DNA of 64,000 nucleotides from positions 1,501,501 through 1,565,500 of the forward strand of contig NZ_CP031705.1 in NCBI RefSeq assembly GCF_022701255.1, read 5' to 3'. Every line of letters starts with the position of its first letter. Within the stretch, counting starts at the first letter, position 1. This DNA is from Microcoleus vaginatus HSN003 (GTDB taxonomy: Bacteria; Cyanobacteriota; Cyanobacteriia; Cyanobacteriales; Microcoleaceae). Shown here one piece after another: positions 8,751-17,897 of this stretch. Under the pieces are notes generated by a model. The model was not told the DNA's origin, did no database searches, and worked only from the letters and a program-made list of their open reading frames with translations. A program made the translations under genes and the position numbers.

Positions 8751-9680
8751 TTAAAGCACTTTTGACTTCATCCAAGCGGCGGGGAGACACAGCAGTTTCT
8801 GAGAATTGCTAACATAAGCCCGCTTCTGGAAAACATCGTACTGATTGCGTTCGATCGCATTTAAGATTCTGCTGTACAGCATAGTAGCAGCCCAAACTGT
8901 CCAGCGGATATCGGGACTTAGCACTTTAATTCCGGGTTCGGCGCTGGCGTATAATTTGCGAGCTCGCTGAATTTGAAACCGCATCAATTCCCGCCAGCGG
9001 TTGTCAATTACACCGTTGAATAAATCTTCTTCGGTGTAGTTAAACAAGGCTAAGTCTTCTAAGGGAATGTAAATGCGACCGCGGCGGGCGTCTTCTCCGA
9101 CATCGCGCAGAATATTAGTCAACTGCTTGGCAATACCGAGGGCTATCGCTTCTTCTTTGGGAATTCTATTTCCCCAATGCCAATTCCAGTTAGCAGCGGA
9201 ACTTGATTCGCCTACACCCATGACAGACATCGACATCAGCCCTACAGTACCCGCTACTCGATAACAGTAAAGATTGAGCTCTTCAAAAGTTTCGTAGCGG
9301 CTGCGGTACAAGTCCATTTGCTGGCCCGCAATCATCTCTCGAAACGGCCCAATGTCGATCGGGAAACGAGACAGCGTATCCACCAAAGCTACGTCGTAGT
9401 CGTCGTGAGGATGGCCGGCAAACACAGATTCTAGGCGTTTTTCCCACAGATTGAGGGTTTCAGGGGTCGTTGCATCAGAACCCGGCCCGTCTACGAGTTC
9501 GTCGGTGCGGCGGCACCAGACGTAAATCGCCCAAATCGCCCGACGCTTGGCTTCGGGCATGAGTTGAGTGCCTAAATAAAAATTTTTGGCATAACTCGCG
9601 GTGACTTGGCGGCACAGTTCGTAAGAGTCATCCACAGAAGCCAGAGTTCTCATGCACTGGAGTTTTGACAGTTGCAGCAT
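8751..9680 (-). CDS. crtB: Phytoene synthase
   Basis: The 309-residue enzyme joins two geranylgeranyl diphosphates into 15-cis-phytoene, the entry step to carotenoids. The first aspartate-rich motif DELVD is at 60-64 after YVWCRRTD, and the second lies near 200-206 (NILRDVGED) in the family signature QLTNILRDVGEDARRGRIYIP. The length and the squalene/phytoene synthase order are typical. It lies 91 bases downstream of the desaturase gene on the same strand, the standard cyanobacterial crtP-crtB operon. A hairpin at 9715-9737 lies between the two and could lower crtB expression relative to crtP. Confidence 0.96.
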   Translation of the reverse strand: MLQLSKLQCMRTLASVDDSYELCRQVTASYAKNFYLGTQLMPEAKRRAIWAIYVWCRRTDELVDGPGSDATTPETLNLWEKRLESVFAGHPHDDYDVALVDTLSRFPIDIGPFREMIAGQQMDLYRSRYETFEELNLYCYRVAGTVGLMSMSVMGVGESSSAANWNWHWGNRIPKEEAIALGIAKQLTNILRDVGEDARRGRIYIPLEDLALFNYTEEDLFNGVIDNRWRELMRFQIQRARKLYASAEPGIKVLSPDIRWTVWAATMLYSRILNAIERNQYDVFQKRAYVSNSQKLLCLPAAWMKSKVL

Positions 9681-9714
9681 CCGAGAATAAGAAATTTAAA
9701 GATTAGAATTGACA

Positions 9715-9744
9715 CTCCCCCGTTTAGAAAACGGGAGATTTTTT
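9715..9744 (+). terminator. Hairpin with T-run between crtP and crtB
   Basis: CTCCCCCGTTT and AAACGGGAG form a stem with a very short loop, followed on the plus strand by ATTTTTT. As a terminator it would act on plus-strand transcripts, opposite to the crt operon. The start TTGACACTCCCCCG also resembles the terminal hairpins of IS200/IS605-type elements, so it may be an insertion-sequence remnant. Confidence 0.4.
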
Positions 9745-9771
9745 ACGTCTTTATGAAAAATTCTTAATTTT

Positions 9772-11151
<1,380 letters not shown>

Positions 11152-11248
11152 CTACTTGGCCTCTGTGTTCGCTTCGGTTTAATTATACTTTACAACTCGT
11201 TACATTTTTTTGGGAAATCTCTAGGGACACGGCTGTGCTTGGAGGTGT

Positions 11249-11520
11249 CGGCTTAGCCCGGAAGTCCGCCAGGGACTGAAAGTCCCTGTCTCATAGCGCA
11301 AGTCCTCTGAAAGAGGACTGAAGAATACATTAGACCTCTTGCAAAAATCCTTTTCCTCAATTGATGGGACGGGCTCTCCGGCCCATCCCACAAGAGTTAT
11401 TTTTTCTTGTGGGATGGGCCGGAGAGCCCGTCCTAATTATTTTTGCAAGAGGTCTATTAGTCCTCTTTCAGAGGACTTTTGCTTTGAGGCAGGGGTTTAA
11501 ACCCCTGCCGGACTAAGCGA
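11249..11520. repeat. Composite palindromic repeat, with a second palindrome nested inside
   Basis: The outer element pairs GTCCGCCAGGGACTGAAAGT and GCAAGTCCTCTGAAAGAGGA on the left with TCCTCTTTCAGAGGACTTTT and CAGGGGTTTAAACCCCTGCC on the right. A related, uninterrupted copy is at 41747-41882. The centre is opened by a second palindrome (11332-11455). The 508-base gap between crtP and the next gene holds essentially only this structure plus about 130 bases with no visible feature. Confidence 0.8.
11332..11455. mobile_element. MITE-like palindrome inserted in another repeat
   Basis: A 124-bp near-perfect palindrome with 17-bp ends AGACCTCTTGCAAAAAT / ATTTTTGCAAGAGGTCT and internal arms GGGACGGGCTCTCCGGCCCA / inverse. 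It is flanked by ATT on both sides (11329-11331, 11456-11458), a possible 3-bp target duplication. The empty-site version is represented by the copy at 41747-41882, which reads CTGAATAATTTATTAGTCC across the junction. Confidence 0.6.
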
Positions 11521-11653
11521 ACTGCGGGCAATATCGTTATTCAGCATTCAGCGATGTCCTGTTTTAAAAGATGCAATACTTCAGTATTAACGGAAATTGA
11601 GGAATTCTTGCTATCATAAATTAAGAGCGAATTTTGATGAATTGCTTAAATTT

Positions 11654-12292
11654 ATGGTACAAACAATTCAAGCTAGAAATGTCGCCTTGAACGATTGGAA
11701 AACCAACTTCAAAATTGAGTGGGTTGAGGATGACCAATTCTTTCGCGAGTGGCAAGATGATTTGCCAGAAATCAGTGATTATGAAAAACAACGATTAGAC
11801 AGAGTGAAAGCAAGTTACAGGAATTTGCTCAAACGTCCCCCACTTCTAGAAAATACAGTCAAAATGGTAGTGCTGTCTCCGTTTTTGGATTTAGCGGATT
11901 TTTATCTGGCTCCTTTTCACGTTACTTCAGAAAAATCTGTAGAAATTGTTGACGAAGATGAGGGAGTGATTGTGAGGGGACAGGTGGATGTTTTGGCTTT
12001 GTTTCAGGAGTTTTGGGTAGTAGTTATCGAGTCCAAGAAGGCTGCGTTTTCTTTGGAAGTAGGGATTCCGCAGTTACTAGCTTATATGTTAACTAATTTC
12101 AGTGCCGATCGACCTACTTACGGATTGTTAATGAATGGGGCAGATTTTCTATTTGTCAAATTAGTTAAGCGGGAAAAAGCACAGTACGCTTTTTCTCGGA
12201 AGTTTTACCTTTTCAATCCGGGGAATGATTTGTACAGCGTACTGAGTATTTTGAAGCGCCTCGGTCAGTTGAATGTTGGCAATATAGTTTAG
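11654..12292 (+). CDS. PD-(D/E)XK nuclease-like protein (restriction-endonuclease-like)
   Basis: Using the ATG at 11654 (MVQTIQARNVALNDWKTNF) the protein has 212 residues. A nuclease core is visible as GQVDVLALFQEFWVVVIESKK, where D and ESK match the PD-(D/E)XK pattern, followed by a conserved GIPQLLAYML with the glutamine seen in restriction-type members. The order resembles cyanobacterial proteins often labelled restriction endonuclease subunit R although no helicase part is present. The frame is open back to 11597, but the sequence there lacks family features. It is a single gene with no methylase partner, so a classic restriction role is not supported. Confidence 0.65.
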   Translation: MVQTIQARNVALNDWKTNFKIEWVEDDQFFREWQDDLPEISDYEKQRLDRVKASYRNLLKRPPLLENTVKMVVLSPFLDLADFYLAPFHVTSEKSVEIVDEDEGVIVRGQVDVLALFQEFWVVVIESKKAAFSLEVGIPQLLAYMLTNFSADRPTYGLLMNGADFLFVKLVKREKAQYAFSRKFYLFNPGNDLYSVLSILKRLGQLNVGNIV

Positions 12293-12392
12293 AAAGCGAT
12301 CGCGCTCTTATGGGGGCGATCGCTCAGAGACGCGGTTGTACTTCGTTTAAATAAAAAATCAACAATTAACTAATTAGAATCCCCAGTCTTAT

Positions 12393-13022
12393 TTAGACAA
12401 TTGTTCGCAGGGCCGCTAGCCCCCCAAGGTGTAGTGGGTAAAAATAATAGAAAAATCTTTTTTCTAGAGCCGTTGGTTTTTGGTCTTTAGAGCTATCGTA
12501 GTATGCCAGAACTAGCGGTGTGAATATAGCGAAAATTTGAATCCAGCTTTTGCAACTAATTGCATATCCGATATTTACTATAGTCCAGCCGAACCACCAA
12601 AGGCGAGATCCTCCTCCTTTCCACCTAATCATCAATAGCGGGCAAGCCACTGCATACCAGCCGTAACTCACTCCTAAAATTTGAGCAGTTACTAGACCTG
12701 TGCTTAAAACTGCAATTTTGCGATCGAAGCGTCGGATGTAGCTCAAAGTTAGTGCTGCTACGGCAAAGCTAAACATGATGTTTAACTGTAAATTGCCAAA
12801 AAGTAACATATGAGGTATTTGAGAAAGTACCCCAAATAATATCAGTCGAGTAATTAGAGGATTTTTGTCCCCCGGTCGTTTCCAGTTTTGAGCAAATACC
12901 CAACTAAACAACGGAAAACTGAGGCGGCCGATGATACGCATGGGTTCTGCTTCAAGCATCAATCCGATGTGGTCTATTAGCATTAGAGCGGCGGCCAACC
13001 ATTTAATTTGATTTTGATTCAT
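12393..13022 (-). CDS. TraX-family membrane protein
   Basis: This 209-residue protein has six to eight hydrophobic segments and the TraX/YbhN-like opening QIKWLAAALMLIDHIGLML, followed by RIIGRLSFPLFSWVFA and a C-terminal YYFYPLHLGGLAAL. Those are hallmarks of the TraX family (PF05857), whose F-plasmid founder acetylates pilin; chromosomal copies in cyanobacteria are of unknown role, possibly acyl transfer to surface molecules. A start at ATG 13022 is preferred because TTGAGGATC lies at the right distance upstream as ribosome-binding site; the TTG there extends the frame by five codons. Confidence 0.8.
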   Translation of the reverse strand: MNQNQIKWLAAALMLIDHIGLMLEAEPMRIIGRLSFPLFSWVFAQNWKRPGDKNPLITRLILFGVLSQIPHMLLFGNLQLNIMFSFAVAALTLSYIRRFDRKIAVLSTGLVTAQILGVSYGWYAVACPLLMIRWKGGGSRLWWFGWTIVNIGYAISCKSWIQIFAIFTPLVLAYYDSSKDQKPTALEKRFFYYFYPLHLGGLAALRTIV

Positions 13023-13273
13023 ACAATTGATCCTCAAATTATATTATTAAAACTTCGTTTATTGTACTAATTAAATATTCTTTAACTTGTTGACACAATA
13101 TATTGACACTTTTCCGCTTTTTCAGTATATTTTATATGCTATAAAGTGCCGTTATTGAAGGTGCTTTTAAATGTCGATAGTTCGTATTTTATTATGTTTT
13201 CTGAAAATAGTATTTTTTATTAAAATCCTCAGTACAATTAAATCTACTGTACTCATAATCTCTCCTTCAAGCA

Positions 13274-13315
13274 ACACCTAAATTAAAGAGAACAAGCTCT
13301 ATTTAATTTAGGTGT
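13274..13315. other. 14-bp perfect inverted repeat (hairpin) in an AT-rich gap
   Basis: ACACCTAAATTAAA and TTTAATTTAGGTGT enclose GAGAACAAGCTCTA. The hairpin lies between two leftward genes (the zinc-ribbon protein ends at 13487, TraX starts at 13022) and has no T-run on either strand, so it may be a weak terminator or an operator. The rest of 13023-13486 is AT-rich without a recognisable gene, apart from the read-through segment described under the zinc-ribbon gene. Confidence 0.4.
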
Positions 13316-13486
13316 TTAAAAAAAGATACTTAAAAACACTGTTGTGTACTCATTAAGGTAGATTTACCTTAAATTTATTGATTTGGACAAAATAATAATT
13401 GAGTTAATTTTACTGACATCGATCGCGACTACTACACCGACGACGATGCCTCCGCCGCCTCCGATGATTGCTCCATCCAGAATTAA

Positions 13487-14797
13487 CTAGAGTGAAGAGG
13501 GAAGAGGCGCTGGCGGTAATTTTTTGTTCGGTACAGGTGCGGTAGAGGGAACAGGGGCTGGCGGTAATTTTTTGTTCGGTACAGGTGCGGTAGAGGGAAG
13601 AGGTGCTGGCGGTAATTTTTGGCTCGGTACAGGTAAGGAAGTTGGTTGGGGTTGGGGTTGAGGCAAACCGGGAACACGGATATATTTCCAATTACCAGTA
13701 AACAATAGGTACATAACACCCGCAAGCACGACACCGCTAACAACAGCAGCAGTAATTTTCCAAACACTGTAGGGACGCTCGCCTTGAACTTCAGCGGTGC
13801 GTGCATTAACCATTACTTGATATCGTTGGTTTTGATAACGATAGGCACACAGCCACACAGGTAGCAAAATATGCTTAAAAGTGATAGCATTGTAATCAGT
13901 AGAAATGCTGTGAACCCGCTGGTCGTCGCCACCAATATTCCTACAAACATCGAAGTGAATAGTAGAGGCCATGACATTTTTAGCAGATTCAAATCCTTGA
14001 GTGAGAGAAACTTGCGATCGCAGCGCTTCAAACCCAGCTAAATAAGAGGAATTGTAAGCGCGCAGCGACTCCTTGAGATGCCAAGGTTCTAACGCATCCA
14101 GACGCGGGCGATCGACTGAAGTTGTAGCGGGAATCAGAATATCGTCAAAAAAGCGATCGACTCGGCCAGAAGCAGGCCACCACCTGGTATGTTGCACTTC
14201 GCGAGTTTTAGTTTCTGTTTCGCCCTGCGAGTTTGTTTCCGTATAAGTTTCAGTTACGTAGTAGTGTTCTCCGCGAGAACCTTGATAGTAACTAACCGTA
14301 TAAGTGTCGTAAGTCCAAAACGGCAAATAAACCCCTTGAATTTTCTCCTGTTGCGCTAGGGATTTCAAAGCAGAGGGAGCAAACCAGCGATTGCTGAGCC
14401 ACTTCTGAATGCTTTCTCTGGCCTGTTTATCCGTAACTTCAAAAGGAACAATTCCCTCTGGATGCACGCTAGGGCTAGCTTTTGCAGGTTGCGTCACAAT
14501 TGGAGAAGCGCAAAATGGGCATTGGCCCGCTACTTTCGGCGGTTCAAAAGTAACACTTGCTCCGCAATCATTGCATTTTACTTCAAGGGCTGTTGTTGAT
14601 AAAGTTGCCAGGGCCGTGCGATCGACTTGGAGATATTCTTCGTAAGAGTTCTCCTTTACCTCTTCAGCCGTTTGGGGAATTGCATCTTCCCAGCCGCAGT
14701 AAGCACACTTGAGTTTTCCTGCTTGGGGGTTGAACTCTAAATAAGCCCCGCAGCTAGGACAGGGAAAACGTTTAACAGCAGGTTCAGAAGTATTCAT
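13487..14797 (-). CDS. Double zinc-ribbon membrane protein (YdjG-like)
   Basis: The 436-residue protein starts with two zinc ribbons: CPSC/CAYC (about 13-35) and CNDC/CPFC (about 75-98). A long middle domain (110-335) contains GVYLPFWTYDTYTVSYYQG and HILLPVWLCAYRYQ, then one membrane segment (AAVVSGVVLAGVMYLLF, about 349-365) and a proline-rich tail made of three 16-residue repeats. In Bacillus the PspA-operon protein YdjG has a similar zinc-ribbon plus membrane layout and works with the SPFH protein YdjI; here the SPFH gene is directly upstream with 86 bases between. The TAG stop at 13489-13487 is followed in frame by LILDGAIIGGGGGIVVG, a glycine-rich hydrophobic stretch that continues to a TAA at 13364. 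Confidence 0.75.
   Translation of the reverse strand: MNTSEPAVKRFPCPSCGAYLEFNPQAGKLKCAYCGWEDAIPQTAEEVKENSYEEYLQVDRTALATLSTTALEVKCNDCGASVTFEPPKVAGQCPFCASPIVTQPAKASPSVHPEGIVPFEVTDKQARESIQKWLSNRWFAPSALKSLAQQEKIQGVYLPFWTYDTYTVSYYQGSRGEHYYVTETYTETNSQGETETKTREVQHTRWWPASGRVDRFFDDILIPATTSVDRPRLDALEPWHLKESLRAYNSSYLAGFEALRSQVSLTQGFESAKNVMASTIHFDVCRNIGGDDQRVHSISTDYNAITFKHILLPVWLCAYRYQNQRYQVMVNARTAEVQGERPYSVWKITAAVVSGVVLAGVMYLLFTGNWKYIRVPGLPQPQPQPTSLPVPSQKLPPAPLPSTAPVPNKKLPPAPVPSTAPVPNKKLPPAPLPSSL
13498..13641 (-). repeat. Three 48-bp tandem repeats coding for a proline-rich tail
   Basis: Each unit encodes a version of PLPSTAPVPNKKLPPA. Two units are nearly identical, the third (nearest the membrane segment) has SLPVPSQKLPPA. 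Exact 48-bp periodicity with few synonymous differences points to recent slippage or unequal exchange. Confidence 0.85.
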
Positions 14798-14883
14798 AAT
14801 GGTTAATTGGTGATGTAATTGGTAATCGGTAATCGCGAAAGCAGATCAATTACCAATTACCAATTAAGTAAATATGCAAAATT

Positions 14884-15972
14884 TTACGCTGCTGCTGGCG
14901 GGGGAGGCGGCGGTACTGTCGCCAACAAAGATGCTAATTCCGGCACTTGCGATGCTAACTTCCAGCCGTCAAAACCCGCACGCCACACCATTACCTGATG
15001 TGTCAAACCATTTGGCAAAAGTTGATCCAATCCAAAAGGGCCTACTTGTTGACCGTTCTGGGCAATATACCACTGATGTTGTGTTGGCGGAGGAGGTGGC
15101 GGCGGAGTTTGCGATGCTGGCGGCTGCATCATATTTGTCATTTGTTGGCCTACTGCCATGCCCATGCCCAATTCTAATCCTTGGTTGCCGCCGCTGGGGT
15201 TATTTGCTGATGCTTCTATAGCGTTAGCAGCTTGATATTGGGTATATTGCTGCATATTTCCCAGAAGTCCGATCGAGGCTCGTTTGTCGAGTGCTGCTTC
15301 AACTTCAGGCGGCATCGAGATATTTTCAATTAATAGCTGAGTTAACTCTAGCCCAAACTGCCGGATACTTGGCTCTATGGCAACTCGCACCTGTTCGCCC
15401 ATGTGCGTGTAGTTGGCTGCAAAGTCCAGCAGGGGAACGCGGGAATTGCCAACCCAATTGGCAAAGGCACTGACTATTGTATTGCGTAGCTGTTCGCTGA
15501 TTTCATCTACTTGAAATAGTCCGTCAGTGCTGATTAGTTGTTTTAAGAGTTTTTCGGGATGGGAAACTTTAATGTTGTATGTGCCAAAAGCCCGCATTCT
15601 CACTGGGCCGAGTTCTGGATCGCGGATAATTACAGGGTTAGAGGTTCCCCATCTCAGATTGGTAAATATTTTGGTGTTAAAAAAGTAGACTTCTGCTTTG
15701 AAGGGAGAGTTGAAACCGTAGGGCCAACCTTTTAAGGTGCTAAGAACGGGTAGATTGCGGGTGTACAGTTCGTGCATTCCAGGATCGAAGATATCGGCAA
15801 CTTGGCCTTCGCTGACAAAGACTGCTATTTGTCCTGGCCGTACAGTTAGTTTAGTACCTTGTTTAATTTCGTTTTGGTGACGCTCAAATCGATAGGCAAT
15901 GGTATCGCTGGTATTGTCCAACCATTCGATGATATCGACAAATTCGCCGCGAATCTTGTCAAAGAGTCCCAT
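14884..15972 (-). CDS. SPFH-domain protein with C-terminal GYF_2 domain (YdjI-like)
   Basis: The 362-residue protein opens with MGLFDKIRGEFVDIIEWLDN, typical of the SPFH proteins once called virion core proteins, with LTVRPGQIAVFVSEGQ and DIFDPGMHELYTRNLPVL following. The SPFH region spans about 40-260; a glycine/methionine-rich stretch and a run of seven prolines lead to a GYF_2 domain (about 298-345, QWYIAQNGQQVGPFGLDQL). SPFH proteins scaffold membrane microdomains. The adjacent zinc-ribbon membrane protein is the likely partner, matching the YdjG/YdjI pair that recruits PspA to stressed membranes in Bacillus; no PspA/Vipp1 gene is in the window. Confidence 0.85.
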   Translation of the reverse strand: MGLFDKIRGEFVDIIEWLDNTSDTIAYRFERHQNEIKQGTKLTVRPGQIAVFVSEGQVADIFDPGMHELYTRNLPVLSTLKGWPYGFNSPFKAEVYFFNTKIFTNLRWGTSNPVIIRDPELGPVRMRAFGTYNIKVSHPEKLLKQLISTDGLFQVDEISEQLRNTIVSAFANWVGNSRVPLLDFAANYTHMGEQVRVAIEPSIRQFGLELTQLLIENISMPPEVEAALDKRASIGLLGNMQQYTQYQAANAIEASANNPSGGNQGLELGMGMAVGQQMTNMMQPPASQTPPPPPPPTQHQWYIAQNGQQVGPFGLDQLLPNGLTHQVMVWRAGFDGWKLASQVPELASLLATVPPPPPPAAA

Positions 15973-16093
15973 AGATTTATTTTGGGTTGTTGTTTGATTT
16001 TAGCTTCAATAGGAGCGATCGATGTTCCCGATCGCCATTGTAAAGTTTTTACGTGCGATCGTGGGTATGGAGACGATCGCACTTTCAGACAAT

Positions 16094-16885
16094 TCATAAT
16101 TCTGGTTCTATTCCGGCCGATCGCAACTGAGCGCGCAATTGCTCTAATTGGTCTTCGGCTTGTTGAGCTCTTTCTTGTTCGCGATCGGCTCTTTGCTGTT
16201 CTTGTTGAGCTCTTTCTGCTCCCGATAACAGCAAATTTCCTGCACTATCCCACCAGCGCAGCCAAGGTAACTCAACATTTTGATACCTTCCTTGCCAAAT
16301 TCCCAATTCCACTCCTAACGGTTCAATGGGATAATGACCGCGCTCATTTGCAGCAACTAATTGATACCTATCTTCGATCAGGTGATAGACCTCAACGCTA
16401 GCCTTAGTTACGTCATAAATTCCGTAAAATGCCGGACGGATCACATTTTCATAAATCCAGAATTTACCCGGCTTAGTTTCCTGTTGACCCGATCGCAATA
16501 AAGGCGTTCTGTCCCGTTCTTCTGCACCATTTCCCGATACAAATTCTAACACAATTAACGGTGCTACAAATTCTTGCCACATCACATAATAACGGCGCAA
16601 TTGACCGTCAATAGTTGGGGGAACATTAGGCACATAAAACCAGTCCGGTGCTTCTGCACCCCGTTCTAGTGGCTCAGTTAATCGCCAATAAATGCCGCTG
16701 TCTTGACCGATACAATAGTTACCATCTGGATGAATGCTTTGAAAGACTGGAGTAATTGAATCGGTTAACAGAATGCTTTGGGGATGTTCTTGAAAATTCT
16801 TCACAAAAGTGCCGTCGGATTCTGGTAATTGAGTGTGATCCGGCCAGCCTGCGGGATTGTTTTCGACATCAAGGGTGAATTTCAT
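16094..16885 (-). CDS. Uma2/DUF820-family endonuclease-like protein
   Basis: The 263-residue protein starts at ATG 16885 (MKFTLDVENNPAGWPDHTQL). The nuclease-fold core is visible at EAPDWFYVPNVPP, PLIVLEFVSGNGAEERD and GKFWIYENVI, the D-E-x-S pattern of Uma2 proteins (PF05685). The C-terminus (about 215-263) is a glutamine/glutamate-rich coiled coil with RADREQERAQQAEDQLEQLR. The family is expanded in cyanobacteria, with unknown function. The frame is open another 21 codons upstream, without family similarity. Confidence 0.8.
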   Translation of the reverse strand: MKFTLDVENNPAGWPDHTQLPESDGTFVKNFQEHPQSILLTDSITPVFQSIHPDGNYCIGQDSGIYWRLTEPLERGAEAPDWFYVPNVPPTIDGQLRRYYVMWQEFVAPLIVLEFVSGNGAEERDRTPLLRSGQQETKPGKFWIYENVIRPAFYGIYDVTKASVEVYHLIEDRYQLVAANERGHYPIEPLGVELGIWQGRYQNVELPWLRWWDSAGNLLLSGAERAQQEQQRADREQERAQQAEDQLEQLRAQLRSAGIEPEL

Positions 16886-16953
16886 AATTTTATTTTGCTT
16901 GCAGGCATTGTTGGAGCGAGATTGTGATTGTAGGCGAACTCGATACATCTAAC

Positions 16954-17361
16954 TCATGCCTCTATCTCCCAATCTTCCAGACGCAAACCCTCAACACGGC
17001 TGAACTCGCGGGTATTGTAAGTTACCACGATTAGGTTGTTGGCAAGAGCAATAGAGGAAATCAAAAGGTCATTAGGACCAATGGGTGTCCCAGATGCAGC
17101 TAATTGAGCGCGAATTTGACCGTAAATTAGGGCAGACTGGTCATCAAAAGGCAAACTTATAAACTCATTGAAAAAACGTTCTAGTCGAGCTAGATTGCTA
17201 TCTTGACGCGAACTTCTAAAAGCACCCCAGTAAAGTTCTGCTTTAACTACAGAGCATATTGCTACATCACCTGACCGCATCATTGCTAGTCGGCGAGATA
17301 CCGATGAGTTTCGGTCTGGATTTAACAAACGGATGCAAGTATTGGTGTCTAAAAGATAAAT
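16954..17361 (-). CDS. PIN-domain (VapC-type) toxin with an unusual or lost start codon
   Basis: The frame encodes IYLLDTNTCIRLLNPDRNSS, a classic PIN N-terminus (first acidic residue in LLDTN), a central acidic residue in SVVKAELYWGA, and GPNDLLISSIALANNLIVVT with the C-terminal acidic residues. These proteins are Mg-dependent ribonucleases held inactive by the antitoxin encoded immediately upstream. No ATG, GTG or TTG stands before IYLLDTN: the antitoxin stop TAA overlaps GTA (17364-17362), where GTG overlapping TGA would be expected. Either an ATT at 17361 is used, or a TTG at 17328 gives a product lacking the catalytic aspartate, or the gene is silenced. The coordinates use ATT. Confidence 0.6.
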   Translation of the reverse strand: MYLLDTNTCIRLLNPDRNSSVSRRLAMMRSGDVAICSVVKAELYWGAFRSSRQDSNLARLERFFNEFISLPFDDQSALIYGQIRAQLAASGTPIGPNDLLISSIALANNLIVVTYNTREFSRVEGLRLEDWEIEA

Positions 17362-17615
17362 TACAGCAATTCTTCCCGGATTTCATATTCCAACTGCTCA
17401 GGACGAACAAGCGGTTCTCCCTCCCAACTTCCTATTACTGTCTCAAAAAAACCTGGCGACCAGCCTAAATCTTCCGGTGTTTTACCCTCAGTTGCTGGTG
17501 TTATGGGCTGGAAAACTACAATAACTTCCAACTCTGTATCTTTGATACCACCGGGGATTTGCAAATGCAACATCCCGTCGGAACCAACGCGCGATCGCAC
17601 TTTAATACTTTGCAT
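17361..17615 (-). CDS. Antitoxin of the PIN-type toxin-antitoxin pair
   Basis: The 84-residue protein MQSIKVRSRVGSDGMLHLQI with a PGGIKDTELEVIVVFQP continuation has an AbrB/MazE-like beta-rich N-terminus, and a tail (EDLGWSPGFFETVIGSWEGE, PLVRPEQLEYEIREELL) of the sort that wraps around PIN toxins in cyanobacterial pairs. It lies directly upstream of the toxin, with the stop overlapping the toxin's presumptive start region. It probably represses its own promoter in the 17616-17700 gap. No direct operator is seen. Confidence 0.75.
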   Translation of the reverse strand: MQSIKVRSRVGSDGMLHLQIPGGIKDTELEVIVVFQPITPATEGKTPEDLGWSPGFFETVIGSWEGEPLVRPEQLEYEIREELL

Positions 17616-17897
17616 AATTAACCCGCTAAATTTGCTTTCTATTCTAGTTTAAACAGCATAGGTTGGGCCAGTGCAACGAAACCCAACACATAATACCGAT
17701 CCGCCGGGTTAACGCAAATTCCACCTACACGCGCCTGCAACCCGCCGCGATCGCACCCAGCCAACCCCAGCAACCTGAACCGCAGGTGAGGCAATCCCCC
17801 TGCAGCCCCCGCTTCTCGACGCGGTACAATAAATGCAATCATACTTAACGCTTATATTGAAAAGGCTACACACAACGCCACAGGAGACAACTGACGC

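Noticed and set aside
13410..13806. Overlapping minus-strand frames with TCTEQKITAS and LYRTKNYRQ repeats
   Set aside because: Alternative frames of the 48-bp tandem repeat in the zinc-ribbon gene.
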